DNA of 8,063 nt from an uncultured Eubacteriales bacterium (GTDB taxonomy: Bacteria > Bacillota > Clostridia > Oscillospirales > CAG-272), in the NCBI GenBank assembly GCA_900547565.1, contig URHI01000089.1:1-8063 (forward strand), written 5' to 3'. Each line of letters starts with the position of its first letter. Positions within the stretch are counted from its first letter, which is position 1. Below are positions 6,510 through 8,063 of the stretch, in pieces. The translations under genes were made by a program, and so were the position numbers. The notes beneath the pieces are model-generated. The model was not told the DNA's origin, searched no databases, and saw only the letters and a program-made list of their open reading frames with translations.

Positions 6510-6738
6510 TCAATAATCGGCAACCCAAAAAATATTCGGACGTTTGCACAATAATCTGCCTGGATATCTATGCAATTTACACATAGCAAATCGGGAATAA
6601 TAATTCCAGAGCCACCGCAAGTCAATCCGACAGTTATATTATAAATGAAAAAACGCAAAAATGCAAGAGTGAAAAGATTATATGCCGAAATAATTCTTTT
6701 TTCACTGCAAATCACATTACACCAGACAGGAGGCCAAT

Positions 6739-7626
6739 ATGGACAGAACAGACGCTCAATATGCACACAGCGACCTAGCCCTTGAATGTGCGGGTGGCGG
6801 GACCGACATGTCGGAGGAGCACCGCAACGGTTGTACAATAACGAGATTGTATGTCAGTTCGCGACAGAGCGAGGAGAAATACGGCAAGCCGCGCGGGCAT
6901 TATGTCACGCTTGAGTGCGGGCGCATATGGGAGTTTGATGATGAACGCACTGAGACGGTAAGTTGCGTGCTTGCCGCCGAGCTGAGGCGTATGTGCCGTT
7001 CAATGTGCGGACGGCTGCCCGACCGAGAGTTCGGAGTGCTTGTGGCTGGGCTCGGCAATGACGCTATCACCGCCGACGCTATCGGTCCGCAGACGGTGCG
7101 CCGCATTGAGGTGACACGGCATTTGCGTTCGTATCTGCCTGACGCATACAACACGCTCGGAGTGTGTGCAATATCGGCACTCTCTCCCGGTGTGCTGGGG
7201 CAGACGGGAATCGAAACGGTAGAGCTGGTGCGCGGTGCCGCCGAGAATGCGGAGCCGGATCTGATCATTGCCATTGACGCACTTGCGGCGCGGTCGGTAT
7301 CGCGGCTTGCGACCACCATTCAGCTGTCGGACAACGGTATAAATCCCGGATCGGGCATCGGCAATACCCGCCGCGCTATCAGCCGCGAAACTGTCGGGGT
7401 CCCGGTGCTGGCGCTTGGCGTTCCGACGGTGGTTTCAAGCGCTACACTGGTGTATGATGCACTCATGGAGGCGGGGGTGCAAAAGATCAGCCGTGAGCTT
7501 GGTCATGTGCTTGAGCAGGGGCGGGATTTCTTTGTCTCGCCTAAAGAAAGCGATGTTATCATGAAAAAGGTTGCGGTGCTGCTTGCTCGTGCCATAGGAG
7601 AAGCCTGCATGGTTATGCCGGAATAA
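6739..7626 (+). CDS. gpr: Spore germination protease (GPR), compact form
   Basis: This 295-residue protein is the aspartic-type protease (MEROPS A25) that degrades small acid-soluble spore proteins when spores germinate. Motifs agree closely with Bacillus GPR: SDLALE (11-16) matches the TDLAVE site near which the zymogen is autoprocessed, GRxVTLE appears as GHYVTLE (53-59), and AGLGNDAITADAIGP (103-117) and IIAIDALAARS (176-186) carry Asp113 and Asp180, equivalent to the two essential aspartates. ALSPGVLGQTGIET (147-160), NPGSGIGN (202-209) and GVPTVV (227-232) follow. Bacillus GPR has about 370 residues; the missing 60 or so lie between the VYDALMEAG helix (238-246) and the VSPKESD motif (266-272), where the Bacillus protein has a long insert. 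The propeptide is about 11-12 residues. The start is fixed by AGGAGG five bases upstream. It should act in the forespore. Confidence 0.96.
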   Translation: MDRTDAQYAHSDLALECAGGGTDMSEEHRNGCTITRLYVSSRQSEEKYGKPRGHYVTLECGRIWEFDDERTETVSCVLAAELRRMCRSMCGRLPDREFGVLVAGLGNDAITADAIGPQTVRRIEVTRHLRSYLPDAYNTLGVCAISALSPGVLGQTGIETVELVRGAAENAEPDLIIAIDALAARSVSRLATTIQLSDNGINPGSGIGNTRRAISRETVGVPVLALGVPTVVSSATLVYDALMEAGVQKISRELGHVLEQGRDFFVSPKESDVIMKKVAVLLARAIGEACMVMPE

Positions 7627-7649
7627 GCGACGCGGGGGCGGCATATAAT
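7621..7649 (+). promoter_or_regulatory. SigE-like sporulation promoter upstream of the partial membrane-protein gene
   Basis: GAATAAG (7621-7627) fits the SigE -35 consensus KMATATT at its first five positions. After 14 bases, CATATAAT (7642-7649) matches seven of eight positions of the SigE -10 consensus CATACAHT. The -35 box overlaps the gpr stop codon. SigE is the early mother-cell sporulation factor, so the downstream gene may be expressed in the mother cell independently of gpr. The match is by eye. Confidence 0.45.
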
Positions 7650-7652
7650 GCC
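7640..7652. repeat. Small dyad over the SigE-like -10 box
   Basis: GGCAT-ATA-ATGCC is a perfect inverted repeat that contains the CATATAAT box. It could be an operator, a short hairpin, or coincidence. Confidence 0.35.
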
Positions 7653-7661
7653 ACAGATGCG

Positions 7662-7709
7662 CATAAGTCTATGCCGCAAGGTCATGCGGCCGTAGAGCAC
7701 AAACTTATG
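7662..7709 (+). other. Hairpin abutting the ribosome site of the gene at 7720
   Basis: CATAAGT (7662-7668) pairs perfectly with ACTTATG (7703-7709). Inside, CTA pairs with TAG and GCCGCA (7673-7678) pairs with TGCGGC (7685-7690) around the loop AGGTCA. The outer 3' arm ends on the first G of the GGAGG ribosome site (7709-7713). No U-tract follows, so it is not an intrinsic terminator for gpr. It may control translation or mRNA stability. Confidence 0.5.
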
Positions 7710-7719
7710 GAGGTGCAAA

Positions 7720-8063
7720 ATGGACAAGGAAAAAATCGAACTGTTTGAACAGAAACGGCTGCCCGCCCCCGAGGGAGGCGGCAGTGAACGGTCAGGCGGC
7801 CTCATAATGCGGACGCTTGCACTCGGACTGGCGCTTTTTTCGCTGATATTCATATTTTGTTGCTTTGGCATGGGCATGAGCCGGCAGGATTACGGTCCCG
7901 AAACTGCCGACCCGGCGCAGATGAGCAATCTGATGGAGCAGGTGCTTGCCGCAATGCGTTCTATCGGTCGCACGGGAGAAGAGGCCGGTACTACGTCCGC
8001 TCCGGACACCGGAAAATCGCCCGCGGACACTACCCGGCCGCTACCCATCGCGCCGGGATACGA
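7720..8063 (+). CDS. Single-pass membrane protein, N-terminal part (cut by window edge); possibly stage II sporulation protein P
   Basis: The frame opens with ATG at 7720, with GGAGG six bases upstream, and stays open for 114 codons to the window edge. It begins MDKEKIELFEQKRLPAPEGG. A charged N-terminal segment of about 28 residues precedes one hydrophobic helix (about 29-52, rich in Leu, Ile, Phe and Cys). Then comes a segment with NLMEQVLAAMRSIG and a Thr/Ser/Pro/Asp-rich linker reaching PLPIAPGY. This suggests an anchor with a larger extracytoplasmic part beyond the window. In Bacillus, spoIIP (a peptidoglycan amidase/endopeptidase of the engulfment complex, under SigE) follows gpr. The same position and the SigE-like promoter make SpoIIP plausible, but no SpoIIP domain motif is visible here, so no symbol is given. 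Confidence 0.75.
   Translation, partial: MDKEKIELFEQKRLPAPEGGGSERSGGLIMRTLALGLALFSLIFIFCCFGMGMSRQDYGPETADPAQMSNLMEQVLAAMRSIGRTGEEAGTTSAPDTGKSPADTTRPLPIAPGY

Larger units (their letters stand above)
6410..6738. other. Divergent spacer between the family 5 binding-protein gene and gpr
   Basis: This 329-base AT-rich spacer carries the minus-strand promoter and leader of the binding-protein gene and the ribosome site of gpr (AGGAGG at 6728-6733, five bases before ATG). It also holds two small dyads: CTATG-N9-CATAG at 6568-6586 and GGAAT-AATA-ATTCC at 6594-6607. I searched it for SigF- and SigG-like boxes on the plus strand and found no convincing pair for gpr. No small gene was recognised. Confidence 0.6.

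Noticed and set aside
6561..6588. TGGATA followed by CATAGCA as a possible SigG promoter for gpr
   Set aside because: Spacing is 15 rather than 17-18 and it lies about 150 bases upstream of the start with a mismatched -10 box.
6900..7319. Minus-strand open frame of 139 codons
   Set aside because: It is antisense to the conserved core of gpr; Ser/Arg-rich composition is typical of a shadow frame.
1..8063. CRISPR arrays, insertion sequences, tRNA or rRNA genes
   Set aside because: No regularly spaced repeats, transposase-like frames with terminal repeats, or RNA gene signatures were seen on either strand.

Overview
The window looks like a chromosomal segment of an anaerobic, endospore-forming Firmicute of the class Clostridia, most like an Oscillospiraceae/Ruminococcaceae gut lineage. 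The reasons are a germination protease (gpr), a long-form clostridial glutamyl-tRNA synthetase beside a glutaminyl-tRNA synthetase, Gram-positive lipoprotein signal peptides, strong AAGGAGG-type ribosome sites, and moderate base composition. The lineage is inferred from protein character only; no rRNA or other marker is present.

Left block (1-2703, minus strand): an apparent operon read leftwards, made of a metallo-beta-lactamase-fold hydrolase (1899-2525), glutamyl-tRNA synthetase gltX (195-1880) and the first 58 codons of glutaminyl-tRNA synthetase glnS (1-174, running off the edge). Gaps are only 18-20 bases. A good SigA-type promoter lies at 2675-2703, leaving a roughly 140-base leader with two inverted repeats. 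A second, weaker promoter may lie closer to the gene. No T-box sequence was seen.

Middle block (2735-6509, minus strand): two separate lipoprotein genes, each with its own promoter and intrinsic terminator. The first (2783-4294) resembles a family 1 (sugar-type) extracellular solute-binding protein. The second (4565-6409) is a family 5 (oligopeptide/dipeptide-type) solute-binding protein. Neither has a permease or ATPase gene beside it, so both appear to be orphan binding proteins. The leader of the first holds a 50-base hairpin and a 31-codon open frame whose stop overlaps the lipoprotein start (ATGA).

Right block (6739-8063, plus strand): gpr, a compact spore protease with both catalytic-type aspartates, is followed by a gene for a single-pass membrane protein cut by the window edge. 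Between them are a SigE-like promoter and a stable hairpin touching the downstream ribosome site. By position and promoter type the partial gene could be spoIIP, but its diagnostic domain lies outside the window. The divergent spacer 6410-6738 holds the binding-protein promoter and no convincing forespore promoter for gpr.

No CRISPR array, insertion sequence, tRNA or rRNA was recognised. I found no clear novel multi-gene system. The most unusual items are the two structured leaders (before the 4294 and 7720 starts) and the orphan binding proteins.
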